Both the position numbers and the translations under genes were made by a program. A stretch of 28,856 nucleotides of DNA, taken from NCBI GenBank assembly GCA_037176905.1, contig JBBBWG010031831.1, positions 6,869 to 35,724 of the forward strand, written 5' to 3'. Source of the DNA: Azolla pinnata. Its lineage: Eukaryota > Streptophyta > Polypodiopsida > Salviniales > Salviniaceae. The first letter of the stretch is position 1, and each line of letters begins with the position of its first letter. Shown here one piece after another: positions 19,076 to 28,329 of the stretch. The notes under the pieces were generated by a model. The model was not told the origin of the DNA. It made no database searches and saw nothing but the letters and a program-made list of their open reading frames with translations.

Positions 19076-20200
19076 CTACGGAGCTATTTCACGGTTGATT
19101 GCCGAGGATTGCAAGCTCTTCTTGCAGATGGCCAATACGAATCTGTAACCGCTTCGGATGGAGGAGAACCCGACCACGTTGAGCCGGTAGAGGCGGCATG
19201 AATCCGCTTGGATCGGCTGCAGCTGCCGAGGCCTCGATGCCGCTGCGGCGGGGATCGCGCTCTCATCATGTTGGTGATGGTGGTACTGTTGGTGATGGTG
19301 ATGGTGATGGTGATGAAGAGGTCCTGGAGGGGAAGGAAGAGGAGGAGGAGGAGGAGGAGGAAGAGGAGGAGGGAGACGGTGATGGCGATGGTGATGGTGA
19401 GGGAGACGATGGAGATGGAGTTGCTGATGGAGATGATGATGGTGAGCAGAGGAGCGATGGCGGACGACTGTCTTCTTGACGTATTGAGCACGAGCCTGAG
19501 AAGTGGTAGCTTCGCGAGCACGAGAAGTGGTAGCATTCGGAGCCGTTCTCCGCCATCGCCAGATCTGCAGCCTGCCTTTCAGTGCCCCCAGAGATCTCCA
19601 GATCCTTCTCGGCTTCCTCGTGGCCCGCGCATCTGAAGCAGACCTGCTACTGCTGCAAGGAGCGCCTCCACAGTCGCCGTGCGAGGGCATCATCTCCACG
19701 GATGAGCTGCAAAACTGGGCCTTGGCGGCCGATGATGGTGATGATGATGATGACGACGACGACGACGACGACGACGCTGCCAAAGCTCTGTGGATGTGGT
19801 CCGACAGCAATGCATTCCGCATCATCGCCTTGGCAAGATCTTTCTCGTTGCTGCTGCTTGTGCTGTTGCTGTGGAGCGATGGGAAGAAGCCTCCGTTGCC
19901 TCTGTTGAAAGGGTGCGGAGACTGTGGCGCCGAAAGGCTAGGGTTTGCAGCATCGCCGTAGCTCTTAGCATAGCCGCCCGAAGCAGCAGCTGCTGCTGCC
20001 GCTGAAAGGCCGGATTTGTTGATGAAAGCAGAAGAGAATCGAGGCGATCCTGGTTCTGAGAGCGAGTTCAGTAGCAACATGCCGGCCTTTGACGGACCGC
20101 TGTTCTGCCGATCCATGGCCTCGCTCGCAAACTCGAATGCGGTCAAGCTTCCATGGTGTTGTTGCTCAACATGGTGATCATACAAGTAATGTAGCTTCAT
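19076..20200 (-). CDS. Unrecognised His/Ser/Pro-rich protein, probable first exon
   Basis: 374 codons from the ATG at 20200. An upstream extension of this frame begins with GTG, so I do not use it. Residues 1-19 (MKLHYLYDHHVEQQHHGSL) are shared with the tandem repeat upstream. Residues 20-150 look like real protein, with MLLLNSLSEPGSPRFSSAF, an Ala run and KDLAKAMMRNALLSDHIHRA, followed by a Ser run. The C-terminal half is His/Pro/Arg-rich and comes from GAT/GAG microsatellite DNA that is open in all three - frames, so the true end is doubtful. The coding region probably splices onward into the exon-like cassettes below 18902. I recognise no domain. Nuclear regulatory proteins often have such low-complexity composition, but that is only a guess. 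Confidence 0.5.
   Translation of the reverse strand: MKLHYLYDHHVEQQHHGSLTAFEFASEAMDRQNSGPSKAGMLLLNSLSEPGSPRFSSAFINKSGLSAAAAAAASGGYAKSYGDAANPSLSAPQSPHPFNRGNGGFFPSLHSNSTSSSNEKDLAKAMMRNALLSDHIHRALAASSSSSSSSSSSSPSSAAKAQFCSSSVEMMPSHGDCGGAPCSSSRSASDARATRKPRRIWRSLGALKGRLQIWRWRRTAPNATTSRAREATTSQARAQYVKKTVVRHRSSAHHHHLHQQLHLHRLPHHHHRHHRLPPPLPPPPPPPLPSPPGPLHHHHHHHHQQYHHHQHDESAIPAAAASRPRQLQPIQADSCRLYRLNVVGFSSIRSGYRFVLAICKKSLQSSAINREIAP
19268..19446. repeat. GAT/GGA trinucleotide microsatellite
   Basis: Mixed (GGTGAT)n, (GAG)n and (GATGGT)n tract inside the unrecognised ORF. It encodes His and Pro runs in the main - frame, and Ser/Pro or Ile/Thr/Leu runs in the other two - frames. A second tract, GATGATGAC then (GAC)n at about 19735-19776, encodes the Ser run. 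Confidence 0.85.
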
Positions 20201-21312
20201 TCTCTGCAAAGCTCTTTGATGCACTATCCTACTGCATGCATTCTAGGATTCAGAAAACGAAGTGGAAGTTTGGAAATGAAATCAGCGGAAGCTTTGAAAT
20301 GAAATCAATGGTGGTTCAAGCTTCCATGGTGTTGGTGCTCAACATGGTGATCATACAAGTAATGTAGCTTCATTTTCTGCAAAGCTCTTTGATGAACGAT
20401 CCTACTGGATGCATTCTAAGGGCTGCATTCTAGGATTCAGAAAACGAACTGGAAGTTTGGAAATGAAATCAGCGGAAGCTTTGAAATGAAATCAATGGTG
20501 GTTCAAGCTGCCATGGTGGTGATGCTCAACTTGGTGATCATACAAGTAATGTAGCTTCATTCTCTGCAAAGCTTTTTGATGCACTATCCTACTGGATGCA
20601 TTCTAAGGGCTGCATTCTAGGATTCAGAAAACGAACTGGAAGTTTTGAAATGAAATCACTGAAGCTTTGAAATGAAATCAATGGTGGTTCAAGCTGCCAT
20701 GGTGGTGATGCTCAACATGGTGATCATACAAGTAATGTAGCTTCATTCTCTGCAAAGCTTTTTGATGCACTATCCTACTGGATGCATTCTTAGGGCTGCA
20801 TTCTAGGATTCAGAAAACGAACTGGAAGTTTTGAAATGAAATCAGTGGAAGCTTTGAAATGAAATCAGTGGAAGCTTTGAAATGAAATCAGTAAAACTCG
20901 AGCACGTTCAAGCTACCATGGTGGTGATGCTCAACTTGGTGATCATACAAGTAATATAGCTTCATTCTCTGCAAAGCTTTCTTTGATGCACTATCCTACT
21001 GGATGCATTCTAAGGGCTGCATTCTAGGATTCAGAAAACGAACTGGAAGTTTTGAAATGAAATCAATGGAAGCTTCGAAATGAAATCAGTGGAAGCTTTG
21101 AAATGAAATCAGTGGAAACTCGAGCACGTTCAAGCTACCATGGTGGTGATGCTCAACATGGTGATCATACAAGTAATGTAGCTTCATTCTCTGCAAAGCT
21201 TTCTTTGATGCAACTATCCTACTGTATGCATTCTAAGAGCCGCACTCTAGGATTCAGAAAATGAAATTGGAAGCTTTGAAATGAAATCAGTGGAAGCTTT
21301 GAAATAAAATCA
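20141..21312 (-). repeat. Tandem array (173-222 bp units) derived from the 5' end of the adjacent gene
   Basis: Six units, the first inside the gene start. The ATG of MKLHYLY recurs on - at 20200, 20373, 20560, 20746, 20965 and 21187 (spacings 173, 187, 186, 219 and 222 bp). The longer spacings come from extra copies of a 20-24 bp GAAATCAGTGGAAGCTTTGAA sub-repeat, present once, twice or three times. Each unit also carries CTACTGGATGCATTCTAAGG and AGGATTCAGAAAACGAACTG. Confidence 0.9.
20305..21187 (-). CDS. Five tandem upstream ORFs with the same N-terminal peptide
   Basis: Short ORFs at 20305-20373, 20492-20560 and 20678-20746 (22 codons each), 20888-20965 (25 codons) and 21086-21187 (33 codons). 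All begin MKLHYLYDH(H/Q)VEH or with a single H-to-Y change, and share GSLN after a His run. They match codons 1-19 of the ORF at 20200. The first three end at TGA after NHH. The last two read on through VLEF because the spacer changed. If the main transcript starts above 21187 these would be uORFs. They may equally be passive copies. Confidence 0.45.
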
Positions 21313-21360
21313 TTGCCATACACAAAACATACAGACACACACACAAGTATATATATACAT
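21313..21360 (+). repeat. CA/TA microsatellite
   Basis: ACACACACAC followed by TATATATATA at the distal edge of the tandem array. Confidence 0.6.
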
Positions 21361-21449
21361 GCACACTATCATCTACTCCCATTTTGGAAGAATGGGCTAC
21401 ATTTGGAGGCATATTACCCCATATTTCAGCTCTTTACCACTTCTAGTTA

Positions 21450-21795
21450 GCATCATTTAGGGGAATTTGACTTCCTGTTTTGTTTCACTTCTTTTGTGAT
21501 GGAATTTAGGGCATAAGAAATCAGGCCCTTTCCTGTCATCCAATTTTAGCATCATTCTTGGGCCGATAATCCCCTCGAAAGGAATGCTTGTTGATCCTAC
21601 CTAGGCAGCTAGGCATGGCTGGCATCATTTAGGAAAATTTGGCTTCTTGTTTTGTTTTCCTTCTTTTGTACACGAATTTTAGGGCATAAGAAAACATTTC
21701 CTTTCCCGTCATCCAATTTCAGCATCATTCTTGGGGCTGACAATCCCCTCAAAAGGAAGGCTTGCTGACCTTACTACCTAGGCAGCGGGACATGG
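21450..21795 (+). repeat. Two-copy direct repeat of about 172 bp
   Basis: GCATCATTTAGG starts at 21450 and again at 21622. Both copies share TTTTAGGGCATAAGAAA, CATCCAATTT, GCATCATTCTTGGG, AATCCCCTC and a CCTAGGCAGC end. I could not tie the unit to a known element. Confidence 0.7.
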
Positions 21796-22100
21796 AGAAG
21801 TGTTTTCTCTATATGAACCCATAACATCCGTAGATGCGCGAGTGGGTGCATCTATGTGCAAAATATAGTGTAGTTGTCTCATTTCAAGGCGAAAAAGAGG
21901 GCTATCAGCGGCTCTAGATTCGCATCGACAGATTTATCGGAGACGGCTCACGTGTTATGGATTCTATCCCAATTCCCGAGAGGGATCATGTAATAACAAA
22001 AGGAAAATTGAGTAAGATTAGCCTGCACGACCCATAGGTTAGTGTTTCTTTGCCAACAAAGTGTTGGATTCCAGCCCATAGACAAGTGTGCTCAAGAACT
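21796..22100. other. Spacer without recognisable gene
   Basis: About 300 bp. Contains GACCCATAGG and CAGCCCATAG, which echo the GAACCCATAGG of the SINE-like segment that follows. No coding region. Confidence 0.4.
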
Positions 22101-22149
22101 TACTGATTCACATAATTACTGCGTTTCTAGGAAACAAGTCGGCCTGATT

Positions 22150-22230
22150 GAGATTCGAACCCATAGGAGCTCGAGCTCTTTCAAAGTTTCGATGCTTATT
22201 ATATGTTTCTAGCCACGAGGGAAAATAAAA
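22150..22230 (-). mobile_element. Possible tRNA-derived SINE fragment
   Basis: On - the segment has TGGCTAGAAAC, an imperfect A box, then about 45 bp later GGGTTCGAATCTC, a good B box with a T-arm in which four of five stem pairs can form. No full tRNA cloverleaf or matching acceptor stem is visible, so this is at best a degenerate tRNA-related retroelement. Confidence 0.25.
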
Positions 22231-22259
22231 GTCGAAGCGCTACGGAGATCATGGGAACC

Positions 22260-23463
22260 ACAAAAGTGCTGTTCTCGAAGCAATTTGCACCCCATATCTT
22301 CATCTCACTACATGTTTTAGAGAAGCTTATAGGCCATGCATGATAGTTGATGAACAGAAGAGCTTTGTGCGGGTAGAATAAGCCATGGTAACTCGTTCGA
22401 GTACAAATAGATTCTTCATCGTTTGCTGCTTCGATTTGTTATACCGAGTTCACCATCATCATCAACATCAAAATCAACATCATGTATCGCTCCAACAGAG
22501 CACTAAAAGAGAACGATTTGAGACATTGCTTTCAATTGACGTATTGGCTCCATCATTGAAAAGACGAGCAACGCAATCAGATAAGCAAAGCTTGCAGACA
22601 ACAATTAGGTTACAAACTGTAATACACAGCTAGATGAGAAAGACACTATATAATTCATACTCTGCCCACTTTATCATGTGCAACCAGTGAACTTTATACA
22701 CAATCAAACAGTATTCACAGTCGGATGGAATCGATTCCTTTCTTCTAATGCAAGGTACCTGCCCACATTCCATTCCACAAAACAGTGCATTTGTGAGATA
22801 ATCATCGAGACACTTTGACAAAGTTTTCCATTCGCTTTCTCCACCGTTCCACAAGACTTTAAAAAATGTATGATTCAGGAAGCTACCCATGAATATTATC
22901 ATGTGAATTCCACCAAACACATTCCAATGACACACAAGAACATTGTTTTTCTCAATCACACCACTTAACAGTCAAGTAGTCCTATTACTGAACATGAATC
23001 ACAAGGTTTTTATCCTCTCAGAGGCCTTAAATAGAGCATCAGAGCTCACTTGGTCTTTATGGAGATACCAGTTCCAACCTGAGCAGCCGCACTTTCAAAA
23101 AAAAAAATCTCATATTGTTCAACATCATCACAAGAATCAATAATCTAAAATAACTTCAATTTCAAACTGCAGGACTTTGGAAAACTTCACAAACCAGGAA
23201 CGGAAATGCATGCATATTAACATAGGCCAAGTGAATCGGATAATGACGACCAAGAAAATATCCCAGTTTTCATTACTAGCTACTAATCATACAACACTAA
23301 ACTTGTCACAACGAAGAAATTGGACTAACGTTCCTCCTGTTTGTTGGCAGTGGAAAACTTCCTACAATTCTAGTTTTTTCATTCCAACTGCTTTGTCCAT
23401 ACAATAAATTTCCAGAACACAAATGCTTGGGACAAGGATATAGGGAACCTAACTAACCATCAA
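22260..23463. other. Gene-free 3' flank of the Pumilio gene
   Basis: About 1.2 kb, AT-rich, with only short frames lacking protein-like composition. A CAT-rich run near 22450-22485 yields His codons in one short frame. No gene, RNA gene or clear mobile element seen. Confidence 0.5.
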
Positions 23464-23471
23464 TATGTACA
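23464..23471 (-). promoter_or_regulatory. Possible Pumilio response element in the Pumilio gene's 3' flank
   Basis: The - strand reads TGTACATA, fitting the UGUANAUA consensus of Pumilio proteins, 470 bp after the stop codon of the Pumilio gene at 23942. If the 3' UTR reaches this far it could mediate autoregulation. An 8-mer of this degeneracy can occur by chance. Confidence 0.3.
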
Positions 23472-23941
23472 ATCCATGGAACGTAAAATGTAGAGACAAT
23501 GTTTTAGAGAATATAAGTTTAAACTTGCTGATGCGCCAGCTACAAGGGTCCATGTAACAAATCACTTTCAGGGACTGTACAGTTTGGTGATGCTACCCCT
23601 CAATTTTGTACAGAGATAGCTGAAGCTAAATATATATATTTAGTGATTCATGTATAGATAGACATATATATATAGATAGCTCTTTTAGTCGTTAAACCTT
23701 TCCTTTTGTCCGCAATATTTAACTGGCAGAGAAGAATGGGAAGCGTGTATGGCTGCTTCTAGAAGGCAATGTTGGTGGGGGGAACATACATCTCGTTACA
23801 ACCTGAAATTTCGCTGACACAGCAGAGCTTGAAACACCACACACTCTACAAACAAGTAATGCTAAGACAACTACTATTCACACCAAAATACAGTTTTTCA
23901 ATTTGTATTCCTAGAACTGAATCATTTGTATACTTTCCGTT

Positions 23942-26900
23942 TCAAGAAGAAGCTGCGACAAGGGCACCACGGCGCTCTGATGAAGAATATGTATAGAAAC
24001 AGGACCATATAATAATAAGTAATAAGAACCGAAAATTCTTCAAAGTAAAGCTTTTACAAATAGTTAAAAATAAAAGAAAAGCATAAATACCTCCTGCAGC
24101 TATCAACTTCTCAACCCGAGCCACAATATGCTTCCCATATGTGTACTTTTTCAATGCATGCAAATGGACTCTTATTCTAGAGAGTAGCATTTCGCGCTGG
24201 TCATCATCACATGTTTCCAGAACTTTCTGAACGACGTAGTTTGCATATTGATCCTTCATCATAGCCTACAAATGCATTCATCTACAAATGAATAAATGTG
24301 GAGGACGTCATGTAATCTTAGAGCATGCATGCAATGGCCATCAGAATTTTTTGTGTAATATCCTGATAAAATCTTGAGAAGCGCTTTACACAAGGGAGAG
24401 GCTATGTATAGTTTCTACTGATGAAAATTTTCAAAACAAATAGTAAGCCGACAACCCAAACCTGCAAGGGTTCATTCTCATCAGTCAGCCCAAGCATCTC
24501 TGTGATTAGAACCTGACGCTCTTCCGGACCTCCAAACTCGAGACATTTCTCGACAACATTGGATGCAAATTTGTGCTGGCTCATTTTCACAATTTGCCCC
24601 GCCATTTTAGTCAATATGTCGCTCCGTTCGTCTGGTTTACCATGCTCTAATATGTGCTGCCAAGATGTAACCCACAACACAACAGTAGGGTTTTTGTAAG
24701 TACCAGCCACCACACACAGCAACAAAATTTGTCCTCAGCATTTAAGGGCCATAGTCACACCTGTACAACGTAATTACCATACTGATCCTGAGCTAGAGTG
24801 CACACATTGCGCAATATCTCTTCCATTATACCATCTTGTTTTTGATCATCAGTACAATGTTCCAACACACGCTGTCATGATCCACCACATACCAAATTAA
24901 AGTGAAACATTCTTGAACTTTTGAGCTAAACATTGTGCAAAATTTAAAAAGATTTTTCTAACCTGAATCACTCTGCAGCCATACGGATGGGTAGATAGCA
25001 CAACAACTTGACCACGGAAAGATGATAATATGAAACCTATGTGGTCAGGGGGCACACACTCTATACATTTCTGAATCACATGGTTTCCATTCTGGTCACG
25101 TACGCATTTCATCACATGCCCATCCAGCTCAGCTATCAGCTTAATCTGCTGGTCAACATCTATAACTTCCAAAGCCTTTTACACACACACACACATACCC
25201 ACACTTACTTGTAAGCAATCATAAGTGCACCATCTAAAGAGTTTTAAATGATTGAGAAACGCATTTTACTTCACACCTTCTGTATAACCCGACAACCATA
25301 CATCTGTAAACTTAAATTCAGCACATGGCCCACAAGTTGCTCTGCAAGTTCTGACCTTTGTTCAGCACTTCCATGCTCAAAGAACTGCAAATAGAAAACG
25401 GAAGCTCGAATAAGTATCCAGTAAATACATAAAGCATCAGTCTGGCATTCATACTCAGTACTTCCATTCTCAACAAGCTGCACATAAATATAAAATTGTA
25501 CAAAGAGCGTCCAGGGATAATGCATCAGTTCAGCGACAAATTATTATGAATCACATATCAACACACATGCTATTCCTTTCCATACTTAACGACCTGCAGA
25601 TACAAAACTTGTGCAAATTTGAGTATACAGAAAATAAATAAACTACCATTTAGGGATCAATCATTATGAGACCCCATATTAAATAGGCTTAGAAGCATCA
25701 CATATGATGATTTAACTGCTTTGTACAACAAAGATGAAGAACAAGTTGAATGTACCTTCTGGATTACATAATTTCCAAATACATCTGTCATGAGTGCTAG
25801 GGCATGGGGTAAGACTTCTTGGAAAACAGATGCCTTCTCAGCCATCGAGACTATCTCCAGCTTCTGCTGGATAAATCTGCTTCCATGCTGATCCGCACTG
25901 AGCAACATGATATTTTACTATCAATCACCACAAATAGCACCCACAATAGAATACATGTACAGACACTGGTTACAAAATTATTATACCTGAACTCTAACAC
26001 GTGACCTACTATATCTGCAAGTTCAAATCGCCTTGTTTTGTTGTTCTTCAATTCTTCCAACAAAGAAGATCCTTTAGGCTCCTCCCCTGAATCACTTGTT
26101 TTTTGACCCTGCCAATTTGTATTATAAGAACCTGCAGATGTGCTCCTTCCAGAAGAACCAGATGAAGGGAAACGCAAGTTGTGATCCCCCTGTCTCATTG
26201 AAAACCCACCAGGAGCTAAAGGAGAGCCAGGAAGCACAGGGCTTGAAACTGGAGAAGTTCCATATGGCATCACGAAACCAACACCTGGAGGACTACCATA
26301 GTATGCTGGGCTGAGAGAATTACTCTTGTTTCCCATTGGCATGCCATATGAACCAGTACGTGAGTATTGATTCTTCTGGTCTATTGGGTACCCAAACATG
26401 TGGTTTTTCTGCATCTCTAGTGTATCCATATGGTATCCTCCAACTCCAAGCATGGACGGGTCATTCATACTTGTGGCACTTCGAGCATCCTCCATAGCAT
26501 ATTGTTGCAAATAATGGTAATACAATGGGTCTTGCAAGTGAGATTGTGAGGACGTTCCACTCTGAGCCGCATATTTGTACATATCAGAATTTATTGATCC
26601 AGACAATGGTGGCCTTGCACCCATGCCAGCAGCAACAGTTGCTGCAGCTGCTGCAGCCGCCGCCGCCGCTGCAGCATTGTCATATGCCACTGAAGAGGGA
26701 TAATTCGCTAGCATGGCCGGCATCAATGGATGATTCATTCCATATCCCCCCATGCCATAGGAAGGAGCATATGCCTGTAAGCTCTGATAATATGGATTGG
26801 CAGCCATGTATGACATTGCAGCCGCCGCCGCTGCCGCTGCATATATGTTGCTTGAGTTTCCACCCTGTACATTAGCATTCTGTGATAACTGTGAGTTTGA

Positions 26901-28329
26901 TGGTCCATATTTCCCTTGCGCTGCCCTATTGCTAGCTTCTAGCCTTTGCTGCTGAAGTGCTTGAGAACCCTGCAATTGATTCTGTATTTGGGGGCGATTG
27001 TGGATGTTCGGAATCCGTAAACCAAGATGCCGATCTCCTATTTCTGGTTGTTGTAAATGCAAGTCCTTGTCAGATGCAAGACTTAAACTTTGAAGAGAAG
27101 CTGACAAGTCAGATGATCCTGTTCGAATTGACGTATCAGGTTCTGGTGTAGGTCTCCGTGCTATAGGACCAGAGGAGCCTGCTCCTAACATATGCGCCAG
27201 AGATGGATTAGGTGTTGACGAACGAGAACCCACTGCAGGATTTGGTCGTGATGACCGAGAAGCAGTAGGAGAAGCTGTGTGGGAGCGTAATAGAATGGCA
27301 TTAAGCTCCGACATCGCAGAAGTAGAGATTGATGACGATGATGATGAGGATGAAGATGAGTCACGTATATGAGTTCTTTGCCCTTCCAGTGCTGAAGCTC
27401 CATCAGGACCCTCTTCAGTCGCTGGCCCCCTGCTAGATGATCTAATCTGGCTGAAAATAGGAGATGGTGTTCTTGGAAAATCCTCCTGTTCATAAGTCCA
27501 GATGTCAGGATAGACAAGCATCCATTTAAAACACTAACAAGTGCAAAAAGAAATAGTTTTACTCCAGTTTGAAGCAATATGATTAGATCCTATCAACTCT
27601 CAAGTAAAATGACAAGATTGACCTGTATGTGGGCAAGGATACCTGAATAAGGTCTACCAAACTTTTTGGCCTATTGCCATATGTTAAGCCCTCGGCAATC
27701 GGCTCATTCCACCCATGTTTCCTTGTGCCACCAACAGGAGATTTCTCATCCTCAGAGAATTCTGGTTCTTCATTGTGTGTGGGCAGCATTGGCTGTGATG
27801 AGAACAATGACCTACTACTGCTATCATCCAAAGACATTAGTTTTCTCTTCTCTCCAAGGCCACCACCAGCTGCAAGCCTTTGAGAAAGATGATAATTTTC
27901 CCGAGTAACTAGTGGAGGGGGCAACCTTGGGTTTAGATTGACATGAGAATAATAATACGCTAAATAAGCTGGATCTGAACGTAATTCTCGTTCAGAATCA
28001 ATGATAGAACCACTGCCTCCCGATGCTTGTCCTGCAAACTGATTGCTTAGCAAGCCTCCCATAGATGCAAGGGAGCCTTCAACACTCGGCGGAGCACTGC
28101 CACTGCGATGGATGAAAGCATCTCTTTTGTTAAGGATAGTATCAAGCCTTGAATGGCTTCTTAACAACATGCCCAGCTCTTGAGCTACGGCATCATGATT
28201 CGTTGATGAATTTATCCCTACTCCACCTCCTGCTCCTCCGCCTCCTGAAGATCGAACACCCTCACTTATCCCTATGTTCCCCCTCATTCCACTTGCAGAG
28301 AGTATTGTGACTGGATCTTCTGTTGCCAT
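23942..28329 (-). CDS. Pumilio/PUF-family RNA-binding protein, nine exons
   Basis: Exons on -: 28329-27643, 27485-25987, 25897-25756, 25384-25277, 25175-24963, 24871-24761, 24656-24462, 24265-24091 and 23976-23942. They join in frame to 1054 aa plus TGA with GT-AG introns of 89-371 bp. The N-terminal plant-Pumilio region (NABP type) has [43 protein letters not shown] and EDFPRTPSP across the first junction. The middle has Ser, Gln and two Ala runs. The C-terminal Puf domain (about 710-1044) has eight repeats, with SRFIQ, NYVIQ, CRVIQ, NHVIQ, CRVIQ, NYVVQ, SNVVE and NYVVQ as recognition helices. These predict UGUAUAUA-type targets read from repeat 8 to 1. The end, AAGERR, is typical of plant members. 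It binds mRNA 3' UTRs in the cytoplasm to repress or destabilise them. The start is the second Met of the open frame (MATEDP), which fits the family better than the Phe-rich upstream extension. Confidence 0.93.
25181..25195 (-). repeat. TG microsatellite abutting a 3' splice site
   Basis: On - a run of about seven TG units is followed by TAAAAG and then exon 5 of the Pumilio gene. It occupies the place of the usual pyrimidine tract. Confidence 0.7.
25442..25477 (-). pseudogene. Decayed copy of Pumilio exon 4 start in intron 3
   Basis: After a TATGTGCAG acceptor-like site the - strand reads [12 protein letters not shown], matching [12 protein letters not shown] at the start of true exon 4 (25384). 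The flanking intron sequence (GCATCAGT, ATCCAGTAAAT against GTCCAGGGATA) is also duplicated. No donor follows. Confidence 0.55.
25570..25593 (-). pseudogene. Second decayed copy of Pumilio exon 4 start
   Basis: After TATCTGCAG the - strand reads VVKYGKE and a stop, matching FFEHGSAE and LVENGSTE at the start of the other two copies. It is shorter and more diverged, so probably older. Confidence 0.4.

Noticed and set aside
18843-19148. A + strand protein of about 100 residues through the edge of the 167 bp array
   Set aside because: It starts inside a satellite copy and has no domain; the splice-like signals of the array are on -.
19198-19961. Coding region on + across the microsatellite (Asp/Glu-rich and Arg-rich frames)
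   Set aside because: These are complements of the Ser, His and Pro runs. The - frame has more protein-like sequence in 19750-20200 and a plausible start.
20201-20224. Eight-codon N-terminal extension of the unrecognised ORF
   Set aside because: It begins with GTG, not ATG, and the first ATG at 20200 is the one preserved in every repeat copy.
22150-22230. Functional tRNA gene
   Set aside because: No acceptor stem pairs with the T-arm side and no anticodon arm can be folded.
23177-23407. Small + strand ORF in the Pumilio 3' flank
   Set aside because: No protein-like composition, conserved motif or start context; it lies within probable untranslated sequence of the - gene.
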